A stretch of DNA of 64,000 nt. Origin: JACVRW01 sp963850205 (lineage in GTDB: Bacteria > Actinomycetota > Thermoleophilia > Solirubrobacterales > Thermoleophilaceae). The position numbers and the translations under genes are program-made. This document shows positions 53,046-61,524 of the stretch, in pieces (the stretch's first letter is position 1; every line of letters starts with the position of its first letter). The notes under the pieces were generated by a model. That model made no database searches. It was not told where the DNA came from and was given only the letters and a program-made list of their open reading frames with translations. The DNA lies in contig CAWKKJ010000012.1 of the NCBI GenBank assembly GCA_963850205.1, forward strand, positions 1 through 64,000. The letters are read 5' to 3'.

Positions 53046-53812
53046 CACCCGAGCACCGCCTGGAGGGCCGGGTGGCACTGGTCAGCGGTGCCGGCCAGGG
53101 TCTCGGCCGGGCCATCGCCGAGCGCCTGGCCGCCGAGGGAGCACGGGTGGCGGTGAACGACCGAGCCGCCTCGGCCGGTCTGGAGGAGCTGGCGCGTGAG
53201 ATCGGGGGCGCCACGGCGGTGGCCGACGCCTCCGATCCGGACGCGGTCGCGGCTATGGCGGAGGAGGTCGAGCGAAGCATGGGCCCGGTGGAGCTGCTCG
53301 TGGCCAACCACGCCTACATGACCATGGCTCCGTTCAGCGAGCACGATCCGGGCGACTGGTGGAAGAACGTCGACGTGAACCTGTCGGGGACCTTCTATCT
53401 GGTGAAGGCGGTCCTGCCCGGCATGCGCCGTCGCGGGCGCGGCCGAGTGGTGATCATCGCCTCGGAGTTCGGCGTGGTGGGCTGGGCCAACGCCACCGCC
53501 TACGCCGCCTCCAAGACCGGCCTCATCTCGCTGACCAAGACGCTGGGCCGCGAGCTGGGCCCCGAAGGGATCCTCGTGAACGCGATCGCGCCGGGCATCA
53601 TGGACACCCCGCAGCTGGACGTCGACGCCGCCGACGCCGGCGTGTCGCCGGCGGAGATCCGCCGCCGCTACTCCGCGGAGAGCCCGCTCGGGCGAATCGG
53701 GCGCCCCGAGGAGATCGCCGCGCTGGCCGCCTTCCTGTGCAGCGAGGCGTCCGGGGCCTTCGTCGGCCAGATCCTGCAGCCGAACGGCGGCACCACGCGC
53801 GGCTTCGCGTAG
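53042..53812 (+). CDS. SDR-family oxidoreductase B
   Basis: RVALVSGAGQGLGRAIAERL, ELLVANHAYMTMAPFSEHDP, IASEFGVVGWANATAYAASK (YxxxK) and VNAIAPGIMDTPQLDV. About 256 residues. No ATG/GTG is available at the natural N-terminus: either a CTG at 53042, which overlaps the previous stop by 4 bases, or GTG at 53072, which would cut into the first strand. VNDRAAS after strand 2 suggests NAD. Paired with SDR A, probably serial or alternative steps of one pathway. Confidence 0.8.
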   Translation: MTPEHRLEGRVALVSGAGQGLGRAIAERLAAEGARVAVNDRAASAGLEELAREIGGATAVADASDPDAVAAMAEEVERSMGPVELLVANHAYMTMAPFSEHDPGDWWKNVDVNLSGTFYLVKAVLPGMRRRGRGRVVIIASEFGVVGWANATAYAASKTGLISLTKTLGRELGPEGILVNAIAPGIMDTPQLDVDAADAGVSPAEIRRRYSAESPLGRIGRPEEIAALAAFLCSEASGAFVGQILQPNGGTTRGFA

Positions 53813-53880
53813 TCGGATCCCGCGGGTCGGGAGCGAGCCCGCCACCGCAGAGAGCCCACGGATGCGAGAGGGGGTCCGGC

Positions 53881-54744
53881 CTAGTCCTCCGGGTAGACGG
53901 CCGGATCGGCGACCACGGGCGTGAGCTCCCGTTCCGGCAGGGCGTCGTCGGCCAGCGCCCGTTCGGCGACCGCCGCCCCGGTGGCGAACTCGACGTCGCC
54001 GGCGTCCAGCGCGTGCTCGATCAGGCCGCGCAGTGCCTCGACCCGGGACGCGCGGCCGGAGAGGAACGGGTGGCAGGTGAGCATGAACAGGCAGCCATGG
54101 CGGCGCATCGCGTCGAGCTCGGCCCGCCACAGCTCGAGCACCTTCCGCGGCGACTCGATCACGCTTCCGATCTCGGGCCGGGGCAGGTACGCGTACTGCT
54201 CCCAGTCGTCGAGGCCCCAGTGGGGCGGAAGCTCCGCGATCACCCCGTCGCCCACGCGCAGGCGATAGGGCCGGTCGGAGTCCATCAGGCTCGAGTCGTA
54301 GGTCAGGCCGTACTCGGCCACCAGCCCGGGCGTGCGCCAGCTCGCCTCCCACAGTGCCGCCCGGTGCCCGGAGGGGCGCACCCCGAGGCCGTCGAGCGCC
54401 GCCAGCGCCCGCTCGAAGTCCGCCCGCTCCTCCTCGGCGGAGAGGTCGACGGGGCTCCGGTGGCTGTAGGAGTGGTGCCCGACCTCGTGTCCCTCCTCGA
54501 CGATCCGCGCGACCGTCTGCGGGTAGCGCTCGGCCGTGAGGCCGGGCACGAAGAAGGTGGCCGGCAGCCGGTACTCGGCGAGCAGCTCGAGCAGGCGCGG
54601 CACCCCCACCAGCGGCCCGAAGGCTTGGTGGGTCATGACCATGGCGTGCTCGGCGTAGCGCCGGCCCTGGGCGAGGATCGGGGACTCGGCGTCGACGTCG
54701 AAGGACAGCACGGCGACGGCGCGCTTATCCCCGAGCCAGCCCAC
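53881..54744 (-). CDS. NodB-type polysaccharide-deacetylase-family hydrolase
   Basis: AVLSFDVDAESP holds the catalytic Asp pair and HEVGHHSYSHRSP the HxxxH metal ligands. GLGVRPSGHRAALWEASWRT and CLFMLTCHPFLSGRASRVEA (late catalytic His) complete the fold. 287 residues, no signal peptide, start GTG 54744. This intracellular form resembles proteins used for amide or ring-amide hydrolysis (PuuE-like allantoinases belong to the same fold) more than secreted chitin deacetylases. Its neighbours are ureohydrolases, so a nitrogen substrate is plausible. It follows ureohydrolase no. 3 by 5 bases. Confidence 0.8.
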   Translation of the reverse strand: MGWLGDKRAVAVLSFDVDAESPILAQGRRYAEHAMVMTHQAFGPLVGVPRLLELLAEYRLPATFFVPGLTAERYPQTVARIVEEGHEVGHHSYSHRSPVDLSAEEERADFERALAALDGLGVRPSGHRAALWEASWRTPGLVAEYGLTYDSSLMDSDRPYRLRVGDGVIAELPPHWGLDDWEQYAYLPRPEIGSVIESPRKVLELWRAELDAMRRHGCLFMLTCHPFLSGRASRVEALRGLIEHALDAGDVEFATGAAVAERALADDALPERELTPVVADPAVYPED

Positions 54745-54749
54745 CCGCG

Positions 54750-55951
54750 TCAGGCTCCCTCGGATTGCTCGGCCTGGCGCCGCTCGTGCTCGCGCCGCTC
54801 CTGCTCTTGGCGGGTAGGCCGCTGCCCCAGGTGCCCCTCTTCGACCAGCGTGCCGAGGACGTCCATGATGGCGCGGGCTCCGAGTTGGGCGGTCATGTCG
54901 GAGACGTCGTATGGGGGGGCGATTTCGACGACTTCCATGCCGCAGATGCCTTCGCGGGCGACCATGCGCAGTGCTTTGAGGGCTTCGCGGGGCAGTAGGC
55001 CGCCGGGTTCGGGGGAGCCGGTGCCGGGCACGAAGCCGGAGTCGATCGAGTCGATGTCGAAGGAGAGGAAGACGGCTTCGGCGTCTTTCCAGGCGCACTC
55101 CAGCGCGATCTCGACGGCCTTCTCGACCCCGAGTTCCTCGACGTCGGAGATGGTGATGACGGTGCTGCGGCGCTCGCGGGCGACCTTCATCCCGGGCCGC
55201 GAGCCGTACCAGCCGCCGATCCCCATTTGCACCAGGTTGCTGGCCGGGGCGTTGGGGATGTTGGTGGAGTGAAACCAGGGGGTGGTGTGCATGCGTTCGT
55301 CCATGTCGCGTTCCTGCATGTCGATGTGGCGGTCGAGGTGGATGATCCCCACGCGCCCGTCGATGTGGGGGGCGATGGCCCGCACGTCGGGGTAGCCGAT
55401 CGAGTGGTCTCCGCCGATCACGACGGGGAAGGCGCCCTGCTGGTGGATAAACGACACCGCCATGTCGATCTGGTCAAAGGACTTCTCGATGTTGGAGGGG
55501 ATGACGAAGATGTCGCCGGCGTCGCAGAGGTTGAGCTCCTCGTACAGATCGACGCCCATGTCGGCGTTGTAGGAGTCATACAGCGCCGAGATCCGCCGCA
55601 CCGCCTGGGGGCCGAAGCGGCAGCCGGCCCGGTAGGTGGTGCCCATGTCAAAGGGGGCGCCCACCACCGCCACGTCATAGCTTGCCGACGTCGCGGATGT
55701 TCTCGCAGTACGGGCGCCTTGATGAAGGTGTTGATCCCCGCGAACGCCGGCTGCGCCCCGCGCGAGAACAACGAGATCGTCCGGTCCTGCACCGACGGCG
55801 CCGCCTCCAACCCCAGATCCAGCCCCCGCTCCAACTGCTCACGCGTGCGCCGGTCGGTGATGTCCTTCAACCGCTTGAGCACCCGCATGCCCCGCAGACC
55901 CTCGCGGTCGAAATGGCCATCGCCCTTGCCGTGCTTGTGGAACATCCCCAT
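54750..55951 (-). CDS. Agmatinase-like ureohydrolase no. 3 with N-terminal extension (one frameshift)
   Basis: The N-terminus MGMFHKHGKGDGHFDREGLR and the following 70 residues (ITDRRTREQLERGLDLGLEA, FAGINTFIKAPVLRE) precede a frame change near 55685. The catalytic domain is then intact: VAVVGAPFDMGTTYRAGCRF, FPVVIGGDHSIGYPDVRAIA and SFDIDSIDSGFVPGTGSPEP. The second metal motif is LDRHIDMQERDMDERMHTTP, with Arg instead of Ala in DAHxD and a long Asp/Met-rich insertion. 1202 bases is not a multiple of three. This insertion marks a distinct subfamily; the substrate may differ from agmatine. Confidence 0.8.
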
Positions 55952-56057
55952 CGGCTCTCCCCTCGGCTGTGCCTTCGGACGGGCTCGGAGGTACATACCG
56001 GCCCGCCCGCAAGGGGTCAAGGAGGCTCGGACGAAGGATCAAAACGGTCCTCGGCCT

Positions 56058-56070
56058 TCGTACGATCGTC
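56058..56070 (+). promoter_or_regulatory. 13-bp palindromic element, copy 1
   Basis: TCGTACGATCGTC lies 41 bases upstream of the APC permease 2 start, in the gap divergent to ureohydrolase no. 3. Its exact reverse complement occurs at 59821-59833 between pucR and the DUF1989 gene. The core contains overlapping palindromes (TCGTACGA, ACGATCGT). The likely ligand is the PucR-family protein encoded between the two sites. Confidence 0.55.
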
Positions 56071-56110
56071 GTCTTGCCCTGGCCCGGCGCGGGTTGCGGA
56101 GAATGGCCCG

Positions 56111-57619
56111 GTGACGCACACCCGCGAGCCGGCGGTTCCCGGCGACGCCGACGCGCCCACCACCGGCGGCGAGGGGGAGGGGCTCAAGCGCGAGTTCTCG
56201 CTCTGGGCCATCTTCTGCCCTGGCCTTCGCCTTCATCTCGCCGATCGTCGCGCTGTACGGGATCTTCGCGTTCTCGTTCCTCTCGGCCGGGCCGGCGATG
56301 TGGTGGGGCTTCTTCGTGGTGCTCGCGGGGCAGCTCCTCGTGGCCGCCGTCTTCGCCGAGCTCGCCTCCCGCTGGCCGTTCGAGGGCAGCATCTACCAGT
56401 GGTCGCGCCGCCTGATCCACGAGACCTACGGATGGTTCGCCGGCTGGGCGTACATGTGGACGCTCATGATCACCATGGTCGCGGTGGCGTACGGCGCGGC
56501 CGGCTTCGTGCCGGTGGTGTTCGGCCTCGATCCCTTCGAGCCCGGAACACAGCTGCTGGTGGCGATGGGCTTCCTCCTGTTCGGCACGCTGATGAACATC
56601 GCCTCGCGGAAGGCGCTGCAGGCGTTCATGGTCGCCAGCATCGGCGCGGAGGTCCTGGGCTCCATCGGCATCGGGACGGTGCTGCTGTTCTTCCACAACG
56701 AGCAGCCGCTGTCCTCGGTCTTCGAGAGCGCAGGCGCCGGGGCGGGTCCCGGTGGCTACGTCTGGGCCGGCTTTTTCGCCGCTGTGGGCTTCATCGGCTG
56801 GACCTACGTCGGCTTCGAGACCGCAGCGTCTGTGGCCGAGGAGACGCCCGAGCCGCGGCGAGACGTGCCGAAGGCCATCATCCTTTCGCTGATCACGGTG
56901 GCCGCGGTCGTGACCTACGCGTCGCTCGCCCTGATCCTCGCCATCCCCGACTACGGAGCGGTGATCAGCGGCGAGGTGGTCGATCCCGTCGCCGACACGA
57001 TCAGCTTCCAGCTCGGCTCGGGCATCACCAAGCCGCTGTTCGTCCTCTTCATCATCGGCTTCACCGCGAGCCTCCTCGCCATTCAGACGAACTGCTCGCG
57101 CGTGATGTGGGCCTTCGCCCGCGCGGACGTGCTGCCGGCGTCGGGGATGCTCAAGAAACTGTCGCCAGGCGCACGGCTGCCGGTGAACACCGTGCTGACC
57201 ACCGGGGTGATTGCGGCGATTCTGCTGATCTCGACACAGTCCGAGAACGTCTACCTGACGCTCATCTCGATGGCCACCGGCGGCTTCTACATCTCGTTCG
57301 CGCTCCCGGTCGTGGCGGCGCTGATCGTGAAGCTGCGGGGTCGCTGGGAACCGGGAGCCTGGAACCTTGGCCGCTTCAGCATGCTGGTGGCGGTCGTCGC
57401 GTCGGTGTGGGTGGTGTTCGAGTACTTCAACATCGCCTGGCCGCGCGCCGAGGGTGTGCCCTGGTACCAGGACTGGGCGGTGTTCGTGATGACCGCGATA
57501 GTCGGGGTGCTCGGCGTGGTGGCCTATCTCTTCGTGCGCCCGAAGGTCCTGGCTGCCGAAGATCGCCTCGGAGCCGATGAGACATCGGTCCAGTGGCCGG
57601 GCCCCCGAAGGCCGGTTGA
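56111..57619 (+). CDS. APC-superfamily permease no. 2 (two frameshifts)
   Basis: The cytoplasmic leader (VTHTREPAVPGDADAPTTGG, LKREFSLWAIFC) starts at GTG 56111. The frame changes near 56215 into AFAFISPIVALYGIFAFSFL and about eleven more helices, for example FFAAVGFIGWTYVGFETAAS, VAEETPEPRRDVPKAIILSL and NCSRVMWAFARADVLPASGM. The main frame has no stop for another 2.5 kb. A second indel near the GGGCCCCCG run at 57600 would end it at TGA 57617, overlapping the next gene's TTG. With both repairs the length is a multiple of three. Probably imports an amino acid or amine. Confidence 0.8.
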
Positions 57620-58260
57620 ACGTCCTCGCGCTGAGCGCAAGCCCGCGGCGCGACGGGAACTCGTTCCGCCTGGCCGAGGCCATGGTCGAGGGAGCGCGGG
57701 AGTCCGGCCATCAGACCGAGCTCGTTCACCTGGACGACCACGTCCGGCACCACCTCCGCGACTGCCGCCGCTGTCGCGACGACGCCGGTCGTTGCACGAT
57801 CGACGACGGCTTCGAGGCGCTCCTTCGCGACCGCGTCCTGCCCGCCGACGCGATCATCTACGCCACTCCGCTCTACTGGTACGGCGTCTCGGGACAACTG
57901 AAGACGTTTCTGGACCGGCTCTTCTGCTTCATCGCCGCGTCGGAGCCCGAGGCGGACATGTTCGTGCGCCGGCTGACGGGAAAGCGGCTCGCGCTTGTGA
58001 TCTCCTCGGAGGAGACCTACCCGGGCGCCCCGCTGGGGGTGATCCACGAACTCCAGGAGTACGCCCGCTACATGCACTCACCGCTGGTCGCGGTCGTCCA
58101 GGGCATCGGCAACTCCCGCCGGGATGTGCTCCTCGATCCCGGCGACCCGCTCGGGCGCGCCCGCGAGATCGGACGCCGGCTGGCCGAGCTGCGCAGCACC
58201 GACTACCGCCTCGACACCGAGCGGCCGAACTCGACCTGGCCGGGCCCGGAGGGGCTGTAG
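57616..58260 (+). CDS. NADPH-dependent FMN-reductase/flavodoxin-fold protein
   Basis: LNVLALSASPRRDGNSFRLA is the FMN phosphate loop. CRRCRDDAGRCTIDDGFEAL and ADAIIYATPLYWYGVSGQLK, then TFLDRLFCF, match the iron-sulfur-flavoprotein/WrbA-like reductase group. 214 residues from TTG 57616; ATG 57577 would add 13 residues. The Cys pair CRRC may be a redox site. Coupled to the permease. Confidence 0.8.
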   Translation: MNVLALSASPRRDGNSFRLAEAMVEGARESGHQTELVHLDDHVRHHLRDCRRCRDDAGRCTIDDGFEALLRDRVLPADAIIYATPLYWYGVSGQLKTFLDRLFCFIAASEPEADMFVRRLTGKRLALVISSEETYPGAPLGVIHELQEYARYMHSPLVAVVQGIGNSRRDVLLDPGDPLGRAREIGRRLAELRSTDYRLDTERPNSTWPGPEGL

Positions 58261-58262
58261 CG

Positions 58263-59783
58263 CTAGGGGGCCGCCGCCGGGCCGCCGCGGGCGAACTCGA
58301 GCGCACGCAGCGCGAGCCAAAGCTGCACGACGTCGCCGGTCTCGCGCAGGTCGCGGCCGGTGAGCTCCTCGACGCGCCGCATCCGGTAGACCAGGGTCTG
58401 CTTGTGGACGTGCAGCAGCTCGGCCGAGCGCTGCCAGGAGCGGTTCTGCTCGAGGAAGACACTCAACGAGCCGAGCAGCTCGGTGTTGTGAAGGTCGTCG
58501 TAGGAGAGGATCGGCGCCAGCACCCGCTCCACCGCGATCTCCGCCTCACCCAGCGTGCGCGGGAGAAACAACGGCGTGCTCTCACCGTAGTGCACCAGCG
58601 GCTGAGCGAGGTTCTGCGCGGCGGTCTGAGCCCAGCCGGCCTCGCGGGCCGCGTCCGGGGCACGGTCGGGCCTGCGCAGTGGATCGCTGACCCCCAGCGG
58701 CACCTCGGCGCCCACCGCGGTTCGCAGCGCGCTGAGCGCCGCGGCGCCGTCGGGCACGGCGAGGAGGCAGCGATTCGGGTCCCACAGGATGAGGTGGGGC
58801 ACGCCGCGCTGAGCCAGCTCGTGGTGCAGGTTGCCCTCGTCGGCGCCGGAGGGGCTCGGACCGAACGACACCAGGCACGCGCTCGCCGCCGAGATGCCGT
58901 GCTCGTCGAGCTGCTGTTGCGCCGAGGCGGGCTCGAGCCGGCGCTCCAGCATGGCCGCCAGCAACTCGGAGCCCAGCCGGCGTTCGTGCTCGCGTTCGGC
59001 GGTGACCCGCTCCACGTCGAGCGCGGCGATGTTCGCCGCGTGCTGGAGAAGCGCCAGGTCCGGTGTCTGGTCGTCGGTGTGCATCGCCACGAGGGCGGTC
59101 GGCCGCCGGGTGGGCACGTGCATCGCGATGGTGAGGACGCCGTCGTGGCGGACGCGCATCACGCTCGGGAAGACGCCGCCACGGGCGTGCAGCTCGTCGA
59201 TCAGATGCTCCCCCAGGCCGGGAGGCGGCGGCGGGTCGACGGCGACCACGGGCAGGGCGGTGGCGGCGTCGACCAGCACGAGCCGGCAGCGGAGCTGCCG
59301 GCCCAGCTCGTCCAGAAGGGCCGAACCGACGCGACCCGTCGACACCGCCCCGCGGAGGACCTCGTACAGCTGCACGGTGTCGACCAGTCGCTTGTGCTCC
59401 TCGTCCGAGTTGGCGTTGGCCACCGCCCGCGACACGGCGACGAAGGGCACGTCGCGGGGAATGGCCAGCAGGGGAAAGGCGAGCTGGTCGGCCCGCTCGA
59501 GCAGCGCCGGGCTCAGGGGTGGTGCGTGCATGTCATCCCCGATTGCGAGAGCGCTCAGGCCGGCCGCCTCGAGCTGCATGAGAAAGGACTCCTGCGCCTC
59601 GGGCTCGGCGGGGATATTGGGACCGTTGGACATGAGCAGGTCACCGGGCGCGAGCCATTCGGTGGGATCCGCCAGGTCCGACGTGTGAGCCCAGGTGACC
59701 AGCCGTCCACCTCCGCCGGCCCCGGCGCGGAAGCTGATCTTCAGGAACGGGATCGCGACGAGCTCGGCGACGGTGACGGCCAC
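58263..59783 (-). CDS. PucR-family transcriptional regulator
   Basis: The N-terminal PucR ligand domain is VTVAELVAIPFLKISFRAGA, followed by LADPTEWLAPGDLLMSNGPN and FPLLAIPRDVPFVAVSRAVA. A GGDEF-like central part precedes the C-terminal PucR helix-turn-helix: LGSLSVFLEQNRSWQRSAEL, LHVHKQTLVYRMRRVEELTG and RDLRETGDVVQLWLALRALE. 506 residues. PucR-type proteins control purine or other nitrogen-compound catabolism. Two identical palindromic elements lie upstream of its own divergent region and of the APC permease, so it probably regulates both. Confidence 0.9.
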   Translation of the reverse strand: MAVTVAELVAIPFLKISFRAGAGGGGRLVTWAHTSDLADPTEWLAPGDLLMSNGPNIPAEPEAQESFLMQLEAAGLSALAIGDDMHAPPLSPALLERADQLAFPLLAIPRDVPFVAVSRAVANANSDEEHKRLVDTVQLYEVLRGAVSTGRVGSALLDELGRQLRCRLVLVDAATALPVVAVDPPPPPGLGEHLIDELHARGGVFPSVMRVRHDGVLTIAMHVPTRRPTALVAMHTDDQTPDLALLQHAANIAALDVERVTAEREHERRLGSELLAAMLERRLEPASAQQQLDEHGISAASACLVSFGPSPSGADEGNLHHELAQRGVPHLILWDPNRCLLAVPDGAAALSALRTAVGAEVPLGVSDPLRRPDRAPDAAREAGWAQTAAQNLAQPLVHYGESTPLFLPRTLGEAEIAVERVLAPILSYDDLHNTELLGSLSVFLEQNRSWQRSAELLHVHKQTLVYRMRRVEELTGRDLRETGDVVQLWLALRALEFARGGPAAAP

Positions 59784-59820
59784 CGCAGCAATGTAAACCG
59801 ACCTTCGCTCAGCGGCGTCA

Positions 59821-59833
59821 GACGATCGTACGA
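59821..59833 (-). promoter_or_regulatory. 13-bp palindromic element, copy 2
   Basis: GACGATCGTACGA, the exact reverse complement of copy 1 at 56058-56070. It sits in the 133-bp gap between pucR (minus) and the DUF1989 gene (plus), 38 bases from the pucR start codon. Its placement suits autoregulation of pucR plus control of the DUF1989-ureohydrolase-flavoprotein run. Confidence 0.55.
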
Positions 59834-59916
59834 GCGGCCCTCGGCACTCCTGTCCATCGTCTGGTTGTCACCCGTCCGCGCCAGGCGGAGACTCCCGGTT
59901 GGAGAGGAGGAGCGCG

Positions 59917-60522
59917 ATGAAAACCACAGAGACCATCCATGTCCCGGCCCGCGAGGGCCGGGCTGTGACCGTGCCGGCGGGCACGGCCTTCCGCATCGTC
60001 GACGTCGAGGGCAATCAGGTGGCGGACCTGTTCGCCTTCAACGCGGACGACGTGAGCGAGTTCCACAGCGCGGTGCACACCCGCGCGGCCGTCAGCCGCC
60101 TGTTTCCCCGACCGGGTGAGGCGTTCGTGACCAACCGGCGGCGGCCGATATTCACCCTGGAGAGCGACGACTCGCCGGGCGTGCACGACATGCTGATCGC
60201 CCCCTGCGACCCCGAGCGTTACCAGGGGCTGGGGGTGGAGGAGTGGCACGCCTCGTGCCGGGAGAACCTGGAGCTGGCGATGCGTGACCTGGGCCACGAC
60301 CGGATCTGCCTGCCCACGTCGATCAACCTGTTCATGAACATCCCCGTGGCCGGCGACGGCACGCTGGGATGGGATCCCGCGCCCACGGCCGCGGGCAACT
60401 CGATCACGTTCAGGGCTGCGATGGATTGCATCGTGGTTGCATCCGCGTGTCCTCAGGACATCGTGCCGATCAACGACCACAACCCGACGTCCATCGCCAT
60501 CGAGGTGCTGGACGGCGACTGA
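59917..60522 (+). CDS. DUF1989 (urea-carboxylase-associated / carboxyguanidine-deiminase-like) protein
   Basis: GRAVTVPAGTAFRIVDVEGN, QVADLFAFNADDVSEFHSAV, FTLESDDSPGVHDMLIAPCD and LPTSINLFMNIPVAGDGTLG match DUF1989. Two metal-binding Cys/His positions (CDPERY, ASCRENL, DCIVVASACPQD) are visible. Known relatives, CgdA and CgdB, deiminate carboxyguanidine made by a urea/guanidine carboxylase. No carboxylase is in the window, and only one such subunit is present. 201 residues, with a strong GGAGAGGAGG ribosome-binding site. It precedes ureohydrolase no. 4 by 14 bases. Confidence 0.82.
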   Translation: MKTTETIHVPAREGRAVTVPAGTAFRIVDVEGNQVADLFAFNADDVSEFHSAVHTRAAVSRLFPRPGEAFVTNRRRPIFTLESDDSPGVHDMLIAPCDPERYQGLGVEEWHASCRENLELAMRDLGHDRICLPTSINLFMNIPVAGDGTLGWDPAPTAAGNSITFRAAMDCIVVASACPQDIVPINDHNPTSIAIEVLDGD

Positions 60523-60536
60523 AGGGGGTAGCAGCG

Positions 60537-61524
60537 ATGGCGGCTGAGCAGACCGGAGGGCCCGCGGTCGACACCACGATGTGGACCTCGCTCCTCCACG
60601 CCGGCCTCGCGGGCTCCTTTCTCAAGCTGCCTCACGTCGCCGCCGACGCCGGCGCCTTGCGCTGAGCACGGGGCACGCGCGGCGATCTACGGCATCCCCT
60701 TCGACTCCACCTCCATCAGCCGTACCGGCGCGAACTACGGCCCGCGCGGGATCCGCGAGATATCGAGCCAGTTCCTGACCTACAACGCGACCTGGGACTT
60801 CGATCTTGTCGAGGCTCTCAACCCGGTCGACTGCGGCGACTGCGACGTGGTGCTGGCCAACGCCGAGAAGACGTTCGCGCGAGCCGAGCAGGACATCGGC
60901 CAGATGCTGGCGGCGGGAGCGCTGCCGGCCACCCTGGGCGGCGACCACTCGGTCACCATCCCGGCCGTGCGGGCCGTGCGCCAGGCGGTGGCAAACCCCG
61001 GCCTGGTGCTCATCGACACCCATCTCGACACGGCTCTCGACGTCGGGGGCGAGGAGCTCAACCACTGCTGTCCGATCACCAGGGCGGTGGACGCCGGCTT
61101 CGATCCAAAGAAGATGGCCCTGCTCGCGATCAGCGGCTGGATGAACCCGCGCACCGAGATCGGGTACTGCCGCGAGCACGGCATCACCGTCATCTGGCTC
61201 GAGGACATCTGGGAGCGTGGGGTGCCGGCGACCGTGGCGGCGGCGCTCGAGGTCGCGGGCAACGGCACCGATGGGATCTACCTCAGCGTTGACGTGGACT
61301 CGCTCGACGGCGCCTACGCGCCCGGCACCTGCGTCCCCACGCCCGGCGGCCTCACCTCGCGCGAGCTGCTGGAGCTGGTCCGTGGGGTGGCCCGGCACGG
61401 TCTCGTGGGTGTCGACGTGGTGGAGACCGCGCCCAGCCTGGACGCCAGCTCGGTGACCGCGGCCATCGCGGGCCGGGTGGTGATGGACGCCCTCGCGGCT
61501 CACGCCGGCGCGCTGGACGGCTGA
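60537..61524 (+). CDS. Arginase/agmatinase-family ureohydrolase no. 4 (one frameshift)
   Basis: The N-terminal frame (MAAEQTGGPAVDTTMWTSLL, LAGSFLKLPHVAADAGALR) ends at about 60664, where one indel leads into AIYGIPFDSTSISRTGANYG. The metal motifs follow: GALPATLGGDHSVTIPAVRA, VLIDTHLDTALDVGGEELNH (DTHxD) and YLSVDVDSLDGAYAPGTCVP followed by TPGG. The substrate loop ELNHCCPITRA is unlike that of ureohydrolases 1-3. 988 bases is not a multiple of three. It lies between the DUF1989 gene and a flavoprotein gene, with ATGG overlap to the latter. Confidence 0.85.

Noticed and set aside
55952..56110. Guanidine riboswitch before permease 2 or the ureohydrolases
   Set aside because: I looked for the ykkC-type conserved blocks because of the guanidino theme but could not identify them here or at 59784-59916. 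A covariance-model search would decide.
56298..60119. A 1273-codon open frame running through permease 2 and the pucR antisense
   Set aside because: Only the first 430 codons are the permease. The rest is antisense to the clear PucR gene and overlaps the FMN reductase in another frame: a GC-rich shadow made visible by a frameshift.
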